Assembly (NCBI GenBank): GCA_028876335.1
Contig: JAGWSG010000183.1
Coordinates: 1-49,654, forward strand
Reading direction: 5' to 3'
Length of the DNA stretch: 49,654 nucleotides
Source of the DNA: Acidobacteriota bacterium
GTDB taxonomy: Bacteria; Acidobacteriota; Terriglobia; Terriglobales; Acidobacteriaceae
The stretch's first letter is position 1, and each line of letters opens with the position of its first letter. The notes beneath the pieces are model-generated. The model did not search any database. It was given only the letters and a program-made list of their open reading frames with translations, and had not been told where the DNA came from. Positions 41,772-49,654 of the stretch are shown here, in pieces. A program made the position numbers and the translations under genes.

Positions 41772-44045
41772 TCAGGCTCGGGCCCGTCCGTACTCCGCGG
41801 TGTCAATCAGAAGGATTGGGCAATGCACGGATTCGACGGCGTGGATTGCGACGCTGCCCAAAGCGGCGCTGCGGCGGAGAGAGCCGCCACGGCCATATTT
41901 TGCGAGAATCACGAGATCGATATGTTCCGATTCGCTGACCTCAGTGATGGTGCGGGCTGCGCCTGAACCTGTGACGAGCGCCCTTACCTGCAGGTGTTCT
42001 TCGCGCAATGCATTGGCTACGCGGTTGAGGTAGTCCGTTAACTGCTCCTCTTCAAAATCGGCTTCGGGAACTCCGAGGAGAATGATCTCGCTGGTGAATG
42101 TGACCGCAAATTTTCTCGCGAAGCGCAGAGTCTCTTCCGCGTGCCGCGAACCGTCGAGTGCCACTAGCAGGCGTTTGAAAGTAGTGGGTGGCTGAGCGTG
42201 CATTTCTTCAGGCCGCACCAGAAGAATGGGAGTGCGGGCGATGCGGAGGGTTTTCTGTGCGATGTCGCTGACAAACAATCGTTCGAGATTGGATTGGCCG
42301 TAGGCCGTCATCACGATGAGATCTGCACCCATATCCTGCGCCATGCTTGTAATGACTTCGTAGGGCTTGCCTTTCTCGACGACGCAGTCTGCCTGAATGC
42401 CGGCGGCTTTGAGCTTGCGTACATGGTCGGCGAGGTAGGGCGTGCACGGATCGGAAGATTTCTGTTGTTCGGGAAAATGTGTGGGCCGGCCGTTTGGATC
42501 CACGGAGAGCAACGTGATGCTGCTGCCAAAGGTATGCGCGAGAACGTCTGCAGCTGTGAGCGCCTGCTCGGCATTCTTCGAGCCGTCGAGCGGGACCAGC
42601 AACTCTTCCATGCGAGTGACATGGTTGCGCGCACCTTTTCTCTGGAAAGGCAGCAGGTATTGATCGGTGTAAAGACGACCGAGATGCTCAGAGAGCGGAA
42701 CGGGTTCGCCGAGCCGCTTGCGCATGTGCGTGAGGCCGTAATAGATGACAGGAAGAAAAAGCAGATACGCCCACGCGCCATGAGTGAAGCGCTCGATGAA
42801 GATGATGGCCGTGGCTGCGGTGGTGAGCAGCGCCGCGCAACCGGAGCCGATGAGTCCGATGACGGCTTCGAAGGTTAGCTTTCCCGAGTGCAGGCGCAGG
42901 AAGCGCTTTGCGGCTGCCCAGCCCGTCATGCTCAGCAGAATGAAGACGCCTGCCGCGTAGAGCGAGAGGTATACATCCTCCTGCGTGCCGAGAAGAACGA
43001 AGCAGATCGACGCGATGGAGACTTCAATCCAAACGGGCATGTCGGCTACGTCAAAGTCATTGCGCTGACCCATGCGCGCCGGGACATAGTGACGATAGCG
43101 AAGACCGAGCGCGAGATTCTGCAACCCCTGTGCGCTTGCGGCGGCTGCTGAGGCGAGGACGACAATGCCGATGAAACTGCCGAAGTATGCAACCGGTGCC
43201 GGCAGCAGCTTGTCCATGGTTTGCGTGAAGACGGAGACTTTCGGGTCGGTGGGGTCAGACAAATGAAAGATGGCCGGGCCAACGATGAGCATGGTGGCAC
43301 AGGTGGTTCCCATGGCGATTAACAAGCTCTCGAATGCCTTGCGGCTGCGTTGTGCTGGTGTGCCTTCATAGGCAGCGACGAGATTTGCGAAGACCTCAAT
43401 GCCGGTCATCAATGCGAGCAGCCGGGAGAAGCCGCTGAGCGTGAAGCTGAGATAGTGCGGCGTGAAGGCTTTCAGGTCAAAGTTGGGCAGGTGAAAGCCG
43501 GTCTTCCAGATGGTGGCCAGAATCATGGTCCAGAGGAGCAGAAGGACACCAAGTGTTGCCGGGCCGAATGTACGTGCGGCGGTCTTGGGCCCCCGATTGA
43601 CGAGCCAACCAATGGAGATGCTGAAGATGATCGCGAGGGGCGTACGCGGATCTATGCCATGAAAACTCTGGTTGAGCAAAGGCACGCGGTCGGCGATGAG
43701 TTCGACCAACGCTGCGATGCTGACAAGGAAGGTGAGCGTGTATTCGACGAAGGTTATGGCGGAGTTAAGCTTGACCGCCCATGCGCCGAATTCTTCTTCT
43801 GTGAGGCCGCTGCCGCCGGTGCCGTCTGTGACCCAGCGGATGACCTGGCGGTACATGAGCGACACAACGACAACGGTGAAGACTACGAGCCAGACGCTTG
43901 CACCAAAGGTGACGCCGGCAACACCTGCCACCACGATGAACTGAATGAAAGGTCCGAAGACGTAGAGAGGCGAACTGGCCGGATCACCTCCGCCTGCCAA
44001 TGCTCCGTCAAATGCGTTTCTGAGTCGCTGCGAGACGTGTGCCAC
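41772..44045 (-). CDS. APC-family permease fused to two universal stress domains
   Basis: A 757-residue protein. Residues 1-470 have about twelve membrane helices of the amino acid/polyamine/organocation superfamily (FGPFIQFIVVAGVAGVTFGA, GIEVFANLVAAYEG, GIVVLASAAAASAQGLQNLA). Two UspA-like domains follow: about 479-622 (MEELLVPLDGSKNAEQAL) and 624-750 (FKRLLVALDGSRHAEETL). The second has a near-canonical nucleotide loop (YGRGGSLRRSAALGS); the first has lost it. The domain may gate transport by nucleotide or stress signals. GTG44045 follows GAGG. The gene is 84 bases downstream of otsA and likely cotranscribed. Substrate unknown. Confidence 0.88.
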   Translation of the reverse strand: MAHVSQRLRNAFDGALAGGGDPASSPLYVFGPFIQFIVVAGVAGVTFGASVWLVVFTVVVVSLMYRQVIRWVTDGTGGSGLTEEEFGAWAVKLNSAITFVEYTLTFLVSIAALVELIADRVPLLNQSFHGIDPRTPLAIIFSISIGWLVNRGPKTAARTFGPATLGVLLLLWTMILATIWKTGFHLPNFDLKAFTPHYLSFTLSGFSRLLALMTGIEVFANLVAAYEGTPAQRSRKAFESLLIAMGTTCATMLIVGPAIFHLSDPTDPKVSVFTQTMDKLLPAPVAYFGSFIGIVVLASAAAASAQGLQNLALGLRYRHYVPARMGQRNDFDVADMPVWIEVSIASICFVLLGTQEDVYLSLYAAGVFILLSMTGWAAAKRFLRLHSGKLTFEAVIGLIGSGCAALLTTAATAIIFIERFTHGAWAYLLFLPVIYYGLTHMRKRLGEPVPLSEHLGRLYTDQYLLPFQRKGARNHVTRMEELLVPLDGSKNAEQALTAADVLAHTFGSSITLLSVDPNGRPTHFPEQQKSSDPCTPYLADHVRKLKAAGIQADCVVEKGKPYEVITSMAQDMGADLIVMTAYGQSNLERLFVSDIAQKTLRIARTPILLVRPEEMHAQPPTTFKRLLVALDGSRHAEETLRFARKFAVTFTSEIILLGVPEADFEEEQLTDYLNRVANALREEHLQVRALVTGSGAARTITEVSESEHIDLVILAKYGRGGSLRRSAALGSVAIHAVESVHCPILLIDTAEYGRARA

Positions 44046-44129
44046 GTCCAGTTACCTCGTCTCGTTGGATTCGGCGGCCTGACGCGACCGCATGCTGCAA
44101 TATTCGATGAACGAAGAGAGAGCGTCCTT

Positions 44130-45662
44130 TTACAAGGACTCTGCTTCTTCCTCTGTGTCATCGTCGATTTCGTGGGTCCATCGATTAAAGCGAAAAAGAG
44201 TGGTCAAAATTTTGGTGGCCCAATCGTAAATGTTGTGTTCCGCCCCTGAGCGGCGCATGTTCAGCATGCGGTGGTTCTGCTCTGCGTGACTCATGCGTAC
44301 GGCAGTTGCGATGGCTTCGGCAATCTCTCCAATTGCGAAGGGATTGACGAGAAGCGCATCGTGCAGTTCACGCGCCGATCCGGTGAAGCGGCTCAGGATG
44401 AGTACTCCAGTGTTGTCGAGGCGGCTGGCGACGTATTCCTTGGCGACAAGGTTCATTCCGTCATGCAGCGAGGTGACAACGCAGAAGTGCGCGAGCTTAT
44501 GCAGACCGATCAGCTGGTTGAGATTGAAGGAGCGGCGATAAAAGACAATCGGCGACCAACCATTGGTCGACCAGCGCTTATTGACGTACTCCACGGTCTC
44601 GTCGATTTCCGCGTTGAGGGCTTGATATTCACCAATGCCCACGCGGCTGGGGACGCCAATTTGAACGAACTGTACTTTGCTGCGATATTCGGGGTTTTGT
44701 TCGAGGAACAGGTCGAGGCCGAGCAGGCGGTCGGGAATGCCCTTGGTGTAGTCAATGCGATCGATGCCGACGCCGAGGAATCCCACACCAGAGTTCTGCA
44801 GGTTGAGCTGCTCGCGCCACCATGCGGTTTCTTTTTCGGCCACTTCACTGGAGGCGATTGCCTGATGCGCGTCGTAATCGATGCTGATGGGGAAGGGACG
44901 AACCAGAGTAGTTCCGCCATTGCGCACGACGTTGAATTGCTCTGGATTGACCAGGCACTCAAGGTTGCGATCGACAGTCTCAAGAAAATTGGTGCAGTGA
45001 TAGCGCAGATGAAAGCCAAGCAGATCATTGCCGAGCAGGCCGTCGAGCAGTTCCTCCTTCCAGGGGAAGGCGCGAAATGCTTCACGATTGGGCCAGGGGA
45101 TGTGCCAGAACTGGGCGACAATCAAACGTGGATTGCGGTCTTTGAGCATGCGCGGCAAGAGAGCAAAGTGGTAGTCCTGAATGAAGACAAAGGCAGGCTC
45201 AGGCCCGTCACCCGCTTCTTCAAGAACGGCATCGGCAAAGATCTGATTGACGCGCTTATAGCTTTCCCAGTCGCGTGGACGGAAGATGGGGCGCGTGAAG
45301 GCGATGTGGCAAAGAGGCCAGAGGCCGCCGTTGGCGAGGCCGTTGTAGAACTCCTGGTGGAGCTTGTCGTCAATGAGAATGCGACGCAGCGTGTAGGAAG
45401 GTTTCTCAGGTGGAACGGCAATGCGGCCCGAGGCATCAGCGGTTTCAGCATCGGCTGAGCCGGAGCCGTGGGCAATCCACACGCCTCCCGAGGCGCGCAT
45501 GATGGGGTCCATGGCCGCAGTGAGGCCGCCAGCGGGTCGGGAGCAGGTAATTTCGCCGTCAACGCGGCTGTGAACGTAGGGTTCCCGATTGGAAACCGCG
45601 ATGAATTTTGCGCCGCGCAGGTCAGTATTGATGAGTTCGCGCAGCGTTGCAGGTGTGGACAT
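44130..45662 (-). CDS. otsA: trehalose-6-phosphate synthase (GT20)
   Basis: A 510-residue GT-B glycosyltransferase that joins glucose-6-phosphate and a nucleotide-glucose to trehalose-6-phosphate. Signatures: AVSNREPYVHSR near the N-terminus, RPAGGLTAAMDPIM, QDYHFALLPRML, FWHIPWPNREAFRAFPW, GVGIDRIDYTKGIPDRL and SLHDGMNLVAKEYVASR. These fit GT20; glucosylglycerol-phosphate synthase is a less likely alternative. No trehalose-phosphatase (otsB) is in the window. ATG45662 has GAGAGG five bases ahead. The permease-USP gene follows, suggesting an osmotic or stress-response unit. Confidence 0.92.
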   Translation of the reverse strand: MSTPATLRELINTDLRGAKFIAVSNREPYVHSRVDGEITCSRPAGGLTAAMDPIMRASGGVWIAHGSGSADAETADASGRIAVPPEKPSYTLRRILIDDKLHQEFYNGLANGGLWPLCHIAFTRPIFRPRDWESYKRVNQIFADAVLEEAGDGPEPAFVFIQDYHFALLPRMLKDRNPRLIVAQFWHIPWPNREAFRAFPWKEELLDGLLGNDLLGFHLRYHCTNFLETVDRNLECLVNPEQFNVVRNGGTTLVRPFPISIDYDAHQAIASSEVAEKETAWWREQLNLQNSGVGFLGVGIDRIDYTKGIPDRLLGLDLFLEQNPEYRSKVQFVQIGVPSRVGIGEYQALNAEIDETVEYVNKRWSTNGWSPIVFYRRSFNLNQLIGLHKLAHFCVVTSLHDGMNLVAKEYVASRLDNTGVLILSRFTGSARELHDALLVNPFAIGEIAEAIATAVRMSHAEQNHRMLNMRRSGAEHNIYDWATKILTTLFRFNRWTHEIDDDTEEEAESL

Positions 45663-45877
45663 TCATGCCTCTCACTGTGAGGATGGAATCGCTCGAACAG
45701 GTTCAATTCGGCGTCCGCAAGGTAAGGCGAACTACTTCCAGAGTACGCGCTCAATCTCGGGCGAGTGCTTTTCAAGCGTCAGAGGCGAGTGCGTTTCGGT
45801 GGGAAAGCAAAGGGTGATGGGGGAGGTTCACACATCGGAGCATATTGCCGATATGGAGCTTACAGAGGATTGTAGTG

Positions 45878-46066
45878 ATGCAGGTTTCGGTCGAAGTGAC
45901 AGCGGAGATTCGCGGTGAGGCAGAGGCGCGTGGGCTGCCGATTGTGGACTATATCGAATTGCTGATTGAGCGGGGACGCCAGGCCCTGCAGGGGAACGAG
46001 ACCGTGAGCAGTGCATTGGAGCGGATTCGCGCGCTGAGATCATCGGACGGGGCAATGCGGCGGTGA
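45878..46066 (+). CDS. small ribbon-helix-helix-like protein
   Basis: A 62-residue protein, MQVSVEVTAEIRGEAEARGL then IVDYIELLIERGRQAL. The strand plus two amphipathic helices resemble RHH DNA-binding or antitoxin folds (VxVxxE-x-EAxxxGxxxxxYIExLIxxG). No toxin gene (PIN, RelE or similar) is beside it. GAGGA lies about eight bases before ATG45878. It is divergent from otsA. Family assignment is tentative; an orphan antitoxin or a regulator of a neighbour is possible. Confidence 0.55.
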   Translation: MQVSVEVTAEIRGEAEARGLPIVDYIELLIERGRQALQGNETVSSALERIRALRSSDGAMRR

Positions 46067-46102
46067 TGGACTGGGCAGAGTGGCGCTGATAGACTAGGAG
46101 GG

Positions 46103-46132
46103 TTGCAGTCGTTGCGCTCCTTCCTGTATATC
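46103..46132 (+). promoter_or_regulatory. possible promoter before the TPR gene
   Basis: TTGCAG (46103-46108) and TATATC (46127-46132) are separated by 18 bases, about 40 bases before GTG46174. Each box has four to five matches to consensus. Weak call. Confidence 0.35.
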
Positions 46133-46173
46133 GCCCGTCTGCAAGTCTCTCAACGAAGGAAGTTACGTACCCC

Positions 46174-46881
46174 GTGGACACACAGACACGCCACGCCCTG
46201 AAGGGCGACAAACTAGCCAAAGCAACGCAATCAAGCATGGACTGGATGAGCGACCACCGGTCGAATGTGGTTCGCTGGTCCATTGCCGGTGGAGCGGTGC
46301 TGGTGGTGGTGATTGCAGCTCTCATTTTCTGGAATGTTTCCAATTCCGGCGCCAATGATGCGCTGGGCGCTGCGATGGACGTATATGACGCACCGCTGGT
46401 GCAGCCCGGCGTGCCTAAGCTGAGCGGCGAATATGACACCTCAGCCGAGCGCGCAAAGGCCGCAAACGATCGGTTCGTGGCCGTGGCCAAGAAATATGGC
46501 TGGCTCCCGCAGGGTTCGCAGGCCCAATACTTTGCTGGCGTGACCTACGAGGACCTGGGTCAGAACGACAAGGCTGAGGCTGAACTCAAGGAAGCTGCAG
46601 GGTCATGGAACAAGAACCTGGCAAATCTGGCCAAGCTGGCACTGGCGGGGCTGTATCGCCAGACGAACCGGCAGGATGATGCGATCAAACTCTACAACCA
46701 GTTGATTGCAAAGCCTTCTGATACGGTTCCGGCAACAGCAGCGCAGCTGAATCTCGCGGATTTGTATGCGGCAGCTGGTAAGCAGCAGGAAGCACGGCTG
46801 TTGTGGGCAAAAGTGAAAGACGCCGACAAGGATGGGGCGGCCGGAGCGATTGCAGCGCAAAAGCTGGCGCCGGCTCAGTAA
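46174..46881 (+). CDS. YfgM-like membrane TPR protein
   Basis: A 235-residue single-pass protein with a cytoplasmic N-terminus, a membrane helix (about 34-54: IAGGAVLVVVIAALIFWNVS) and a periplasmic region of TPR-like helices. The latter include QYFAGVTYEDLGQNDKAEAE, LANLAKLALAGLYRQTNRQD and AAQLNLADLYAAAGKQQEAR. The pattern matches YfgM/TPR_21 proteins, which in E. coli assist periplasmic chaperone networks near the Sec translocon. GTG46174 with AAGGAAG about a dozen bases upstream. The sigma-factor gene follows 45 bases downstream. Confidence 0.85.
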   Translation: MDTQTRHALKGDKLAKATQSSMDWMSDHRSNVVRWSIAGGAVLVVVIAALIFWNVSNSGANDALGAAMDVYDAPLVQPGVPKLSGEYDTSAERAKAANDRFVAVAKKYGWLPQGSQAQYFAGVTYEDLGQNDKAEAELKEAAGSWNKNLANLAKLALAGLYRQTNRQDDAIKLYNQLIAKPSDTVPATAAQLNLADLYAAAGKQQEARLLWAKVKDADKDGAAGAIAAQKLAPAQ

Positions 46882-46926
46882 GGCCTGCCTTGAGCGAAAG
46901 CGGGAATCGGCGCGTCAATTGAAGGT

Positions 46927-47514
46927 ATGAGCGCCGGTACGACAGTCTTTCCTGTTTGGATGGAGATGGCTCCCAGCGAAGCGCAGCAGACAGCCCGCGA
47001 GCGCGCGGCCGAAGAGACACTAGCCGTGCTGGTGGACGAATACTCGGGCACGTTGTATCGAGTGGCCTACTCCGTATTGCACAACACAACCGACGCGGAA
47101 GACGCGGTGCAGGAAGCATTCCTTCGCGTGTTGCGGCATCGCGACACTCTGCATGAAGTGCGCGATCACCGGGTGTGGCTGATCCGCATTGTGTGGAACA
47201 TTGTGCTGGACCGCAAACGGCGTGCAAAAACAAGACCCGAAACAGATGACATTGCGGACATGGCGCGTGTGCTGCCCGCGGAGGGACTATCCGCGGAGGA
47301 ACGCGCTGCGGCCGCGGAGCATCACAGTCATGTGCTGAAGCAGGTGGGAAAACTGCCAGAGAAAGAGCGCGAAGTACTGTTGCTCTCGGCATTTGAAGAG
47401 CTTTCGAGCGTGGAGATTGCCTCAGTGCTGGGAATTACGGAATCGAGCGTGCGGTCCAGGCTCTTCCGCGCGCGCAACCTGATAGCAGAAATGCTAGGCA
47501 GGAGCCGGAGATGA
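46927..47514 (+). CDS. ECF-type RNA polymerase sigma factor
   Basis: A 195-residue sigma-70 family protein. Region 2: LYRVAYSVLHNTTDAEDAVQ, EAFLRVLRH and RVWLIRIVWNIVLDRKRR. Region 4: KLPEKEREVLLLSAFEELSS and the helix-turn-helix VEIASVLGITESSVRSRLFR. It is a typical small extracytoplasmic-function factor. The start ATG46927 has GAAGG almost touching; ATG46960 is possible. Its stop overlaps the next gene (ATGA), whose membrane-bound product is the probable anti-sigma factor. A second sigma factor is present at 33321. Confidence 0.92.
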   Translation: MSAGTTVFPVWMEMAPSEAQQTARERAAEETLAVLVDEYSGTLYRVAYSVLHNTTDAEDAVQEAFLRVLRHRDTLHEVRDHRVWLIRIVWNIVLDRKRRAKTRPETDDIADMARVLPAEGLSAEERAAAAEHHSHVLKQVGKLPEKEREVLLLSAFEELSSVEIASVLGITESSVRSRLFRARNLIAEMLGRSRR

Positions 47515-48008
47515 GTCAGGAAATCAATCGTGGAAATGAAACTGAGATGGCCACAGCCGAAGAGACGCTGCGGCTGGTGGCGCGGATGCCTGCTCCCGAA
47601 GGACTCGAAGAGCGAGTGAAGGCTCGATTGAACAATGCGCCGCTTGGCGGCCGTCTGCTGACATGGCCAGGTGCGGACAAGCGCTGGAGCCAGACTGCAT
47701 TCGTGCGTGGCGCGGCGGCTGCCATGATTGTTTGTCTGGTGGGAGGCGGCGCCTGGACTGTGTATGCGCATGTGCAACACACAAGAGAGGCTGCGCGGGT
47801 AGTGCAGGCTCCGCTTCGCCAGGCCGCGCCGGGAAGTTTCTCTAATGCCGGTGCCATTCGGAGCCCGCGCGGCACTATTGTGGTGCATCCAATGAAGCCG
47901 AAGGATGGGAAAACAGTTAAAGATTCGGCAAAGTCCAAAAGCAAAACCAAGGATGTGCAGCCTGTGGACGGCAAGCTCGAGCCTGTAAAGCCGCAGGAGC
48001 CGCAGTAA
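47511..48008 (+). CDS. single-pass membrane protein, probable anti-sigma factor
   Basis: A 165-residue protein: cytoplasmic N-terminal part (EETLRLVARMPAPEGLEERV), one membrane helix (about 68-88: GAAAAMIVCLVGGGAWTVYA) and a basic, Pro/Lys-rich periplasmic tail. It lacks the HxxxCxxC zinc motif. Its overlap with the sigma-factor gene (ATGA) and the one-helix layout make it the likely anti-sigma partner. The repetitive KSKSKTKD tail is probably unstructured. Family not recognised. Confidence 0.7.
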   Translation: MSQEINRGNETEMATAEETLRLVARMPAPEGLEERVKARLNNAPLGGRLLTWPGADKRWSQTAFVRGAAAAMIVCLVGGGAWTVYAHVQHTREAARVVQAPLRQAAPGSFSNAGAIRSPRGTIVVHPMKPKDGKTVKDSAKSKSKTKDVQPVDGKLEPVKPQEPQ

Positions 48009-48091
48009 AGTCTGCTTTCAGAAGAGAGTGGCGCAAGTCTGCTAGAGTGGTCAGCATTCCGACGGAAGATTTCGTCGAAGTGGAGAAACTG

Positions 48092-49258
48092 ATGGCGCGA
48101 CTCTGGTGGGCCGGGCTGTTCGTCGCGCTTTCAGCGACTTGCCTGCCGGCCCAGCAATCTCCGGTCAGGAATCAGACGAGCCAGCCGAAATTGATCCCCC
48201 GCACGCGGGCGGAGCGGGATGCCATTTACAAAGCGGAGCATCACCTTGTGCTTAGCGTTCAAGTAAGCACGACTTCGGGCCTACCCATCAAGGGTCTCAA
48301 AGCTGAAGACTTTACGCTTCTCGACAACGGCAAGCCCACAGCAACTACTCAGTTTGAAGAGATATCTGGCACAGCGGCAGAAGCGCGCGCGGTTTTCGTC
48401 TTCGATGAAGTGAACAATACGACGCGGCAACTTAATCGAATAAGAAAGCAAATGCTTGATTATTTAAAATCGGCTCCGAATCCGCTGCCGATTCCAATCA
48501 CTATCGGAACTTTTACGGGAGTGGACGTGAAGATGGGCGCGGAATCTCAGGATCCGCGGGAATTGCTGAAGGCATTCTCAGCGGCAACAGAACGCTTAAA
48601 GGCCGCCGGATGCATTGACGCAGAAGACCGCGACCAGGAGCGTCGATTGAGTTTCATTCCTCAGGCCGGGGTCAATCCCCAGGTGCCGGTTAGTGTGCTT
48701 GATTGCGAAAATCAGCGCTTTATGTCGTCCACAACCACAATGTATCTTTTTGCCCAGCAACTCGGCCAATCACCGGGCCGCGTTCTACTCTTCTGGCTCG
48801 GGCCGGGTTGGCCTTTATTGACCGATCCCAACTTTCGATCTGACTCATCAGGCTTGAAGAGCACATTTTTCAGTCAGGTTGTGGGCATTTCGCAGGCGCT
48901 CATCCGATCGCGCGTGACGGTCTATGCATTGGTTTCGCCGGAAAATACGACAGTCCCGCAGGATCCAAAGACGTATGCGAGGGCTTTTTTTGCGGGAGCC
49001 AGAAACGCGAACGATGGATCGGCGGGGTATCTGGGGCTGCACGTGCTGGCACATCAGACGGGCGGGTTGATTCTGAAGAAGACAGGAAATCTGGGAGAAG
49101 AAATAACCCAATGCCTGAACGATGCAAAGAGCTACTACCGACTTGACTTCGACTCTTCCGAGACGAAGGGATTTGGAGAATTTCACACTCTTGTCGTTCA
49201 AGTGGATCGGCCGGGCGTGGTGGTCCGTACCAATCGTTTCTACTATCCAGCCTATTAG
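48092..49258 (+). CDS. exported VWFA-related protein (acidobacterial type)
   Basis: A 388-residue protein with signal peptide (LWWAGLFVALSATCLPAQQ). The family's N-terminal segment VQVSTTSGLPIKGLKAEDFT reads like the 'extra-domain' before the VWA fold. The VWA core runs AVFVFDEVNNTTRQL, FWLGPGWPLL, TVYALVSPENT, HVLAHQTGGLILK and AKSYYRLDFDSS. The metal site is degenerate (DEVNNTT in place of DxSxS), so metal binding is doubtful. These secreted proteins are frequent in Acidobacteria; their function is unknown. ATG48092 has GGAG six bases upstream; the 15 codons further up are discarded. The end overlaps the next, convergent gene by four bases. Confidence 0.85.
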   Translation: MARLWWAGLFVALSATCLPAQQSPVRNQTSQPKLIPRTRAERDAIYKAEHHLVLSVQVSTTSGLPIKGLKAEDFTLLDNGKPTATTQFEEISGTAAEARAVFVFDEVNNTTRQLNRIRKQMLDYLKSAPNPLPIPITIGTFTGVDVKMGAESQDPRELLKAFSAATERLKAAGCIDAEDRDQERRLSFIPQAGVNPQVPVSVLDCENQRFMSSTTTMYLFAQQLGQSPGRVLLFWLGPGWPLLTDPNFRSDSSGLKSTFFSQVVGISQALIRSRVTVYALVSPENTTVPQDPKTYARAFFAGARNANDGSAGYLGLHVLAHQTGGLILKKTGNLGEEITQCLNDAKSYYRLDFDSSETKGFGEFHTLVVQVDRPGVVVRTNRFYYPAY

Positions 49259-49599
49259 GCCTTCTTGAAGACCATCCGAAAGATCATGCTGAGCGCTGTG
49301 AGAACCACTGAGCCCCATATTGCGGGCATCCAGCCAGACACATAGAAACCATCGACCAGGCGCGAGGCCATCAGAATCATCATGGCGTTGATGACAAAGA
49401 TGAATATTCCAAAGGTGATGATGATGATGGGAAACGTAATTACCTTCAGAACCGCCCCAAGTGTGGCGTTAAGTAGGCCAATGATTGCGGCGGCAATTAG
49501 CGCAGAAGTCATGCCTTGAACATGAAATCCATCGACCACGTTCGAAACAACAATCAGGGCAATTGCACTTAACAGCCACTGAATGACGAGCTGAAACAT
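49255..49599 (-). CDS. phage-holin-like (DUF360/Phage_holin_4_2) membrane protein
   Basis: A 114-residue protein with about four membrane helices: LVIQWLLSAIALIVVSNVVD, ALIAAAIIGLLNATLGAVLK, PIIIITFGIFIFVINAMMIL and GSVVLTALSMIF. The order and the N-A-x-x-G-A-V and F-N-A-M-M patterns match the family annotated as phage holin 4-2, which is widespread in bacterial chromosomes and not evidence for a prophage. ATG49599 has GGAG about seven bases upstream. Convergent with the VWFA gene. Confidence 0.88.
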   Translation of the reverse strand: MFQLVIQWLLSAIALIVVSNVVDGFHVQGMTSALIAAAIIGLLNATLGAVLKVITFPIIIITFGIFIFVINAMMILMASRLVDGFYVSGWMPAIWGSVVLTALSMIFRMVFKKA

Positions 49600-49654
49600 A
49601 TGAAGCTCCGATGCCTTAGTGATGGTGTGTTTTGATGCATTTCCACCAGACGCA

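Noticed and set aside
49255..49599. Phage-holin annotation as evidence of a prophage
   Set aside because: The family is a common chromosomal membrane protein, and no phage structural, lysis or integrase genes are near.

Overview
The window looks like a chromosomal segment of an acidobacterium (Acidobacteriota, probably class Terriglobia). This is inferred from gene content, not from a marker gene: a VWFA-related protein of the acidobacterial type, an FG-GAP/UnbV secreted protein, a giant beta-propeller two-component sensor, a carboxy-terminal-F TonB receptor, and many GTG/TTG starts on a moderately high-GC background. There are no phage genes, transposases, CRISPR arrays or rRNA genes; one tRNA-Glu lies at the left edge. 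Genes are dense and several neighbouring or convergent genes overlap by a few bases.

Layout. 1-583: tRNA-Glu and a long non-coding stretch. 584-4921: RND efflux adaptor and pump, with no outer-membrane factor. 4942-7199: a small exported helix-hairpin-helix protein and a large MscS-type channel. 7251-14285: a histidine operon hisI-G-D-C-B-H-(YcxB-like membrane protein)-F-A. It is preceded by a His-codon leader peptide and a rho-independent terminator that together read as a classical attenuator. 14367-17773: an aminotransferase, a FUSC membrane protein and a 2-hydroxyacid dehydrogenase. 17725-22054 (minus): a thiamine-uptake operon under a TPP riboswitch, made of a TonB receptor, a phosphotransferase-family kinase and a PnuC/PnuT permease. 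22078-24053 (minus): an organophosphate-antiporter-family transporter and a PhnZ-like HD oxygenase. 24140-30111 (minus): propeller histidine kinase, LuxR-type regulator, a small exported protein and an FG-GAP/UnbV protein.

30303-31262: a chain of three hairpins ending in a strong terminator (candidate small RNA or leader), then a crotonase. 31357-35318: a lipoprotein, an exported protein, an ECF sigma factor with a soluble zinc anti-sigma factor, a cupin-SnoaL fusion and a small hypothetical protein. 35391-40650: a YdiJ-like FAD/Fe-S dehydrogenase and a Tat-exported GH127 enzyme. 40966-45662: a secreted SnoaL-like protein, an APC permease fused to two universal-stress domains, and trehalose-6-phosphate synthase. 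45878-49599: a tiny RHH-like protein, a YfgM/TPR protein, a second ECF sigma factor with a membrane partner, a VWFA protein and a small membrane protein.

The two best-supported regulatory stories are RNA-based. The his leader has mutually exclusive antiterminator (7338-7346 with 7399-7407) and terminator (7398-7421) helices. The TPP riboswitch is followed by an 8-bp helix that would hide the Shine-Dalgarno site of the TonB receptor gene. Both can be checked by covariation and probing. All assignments here come from reading motifs; no database search was run.
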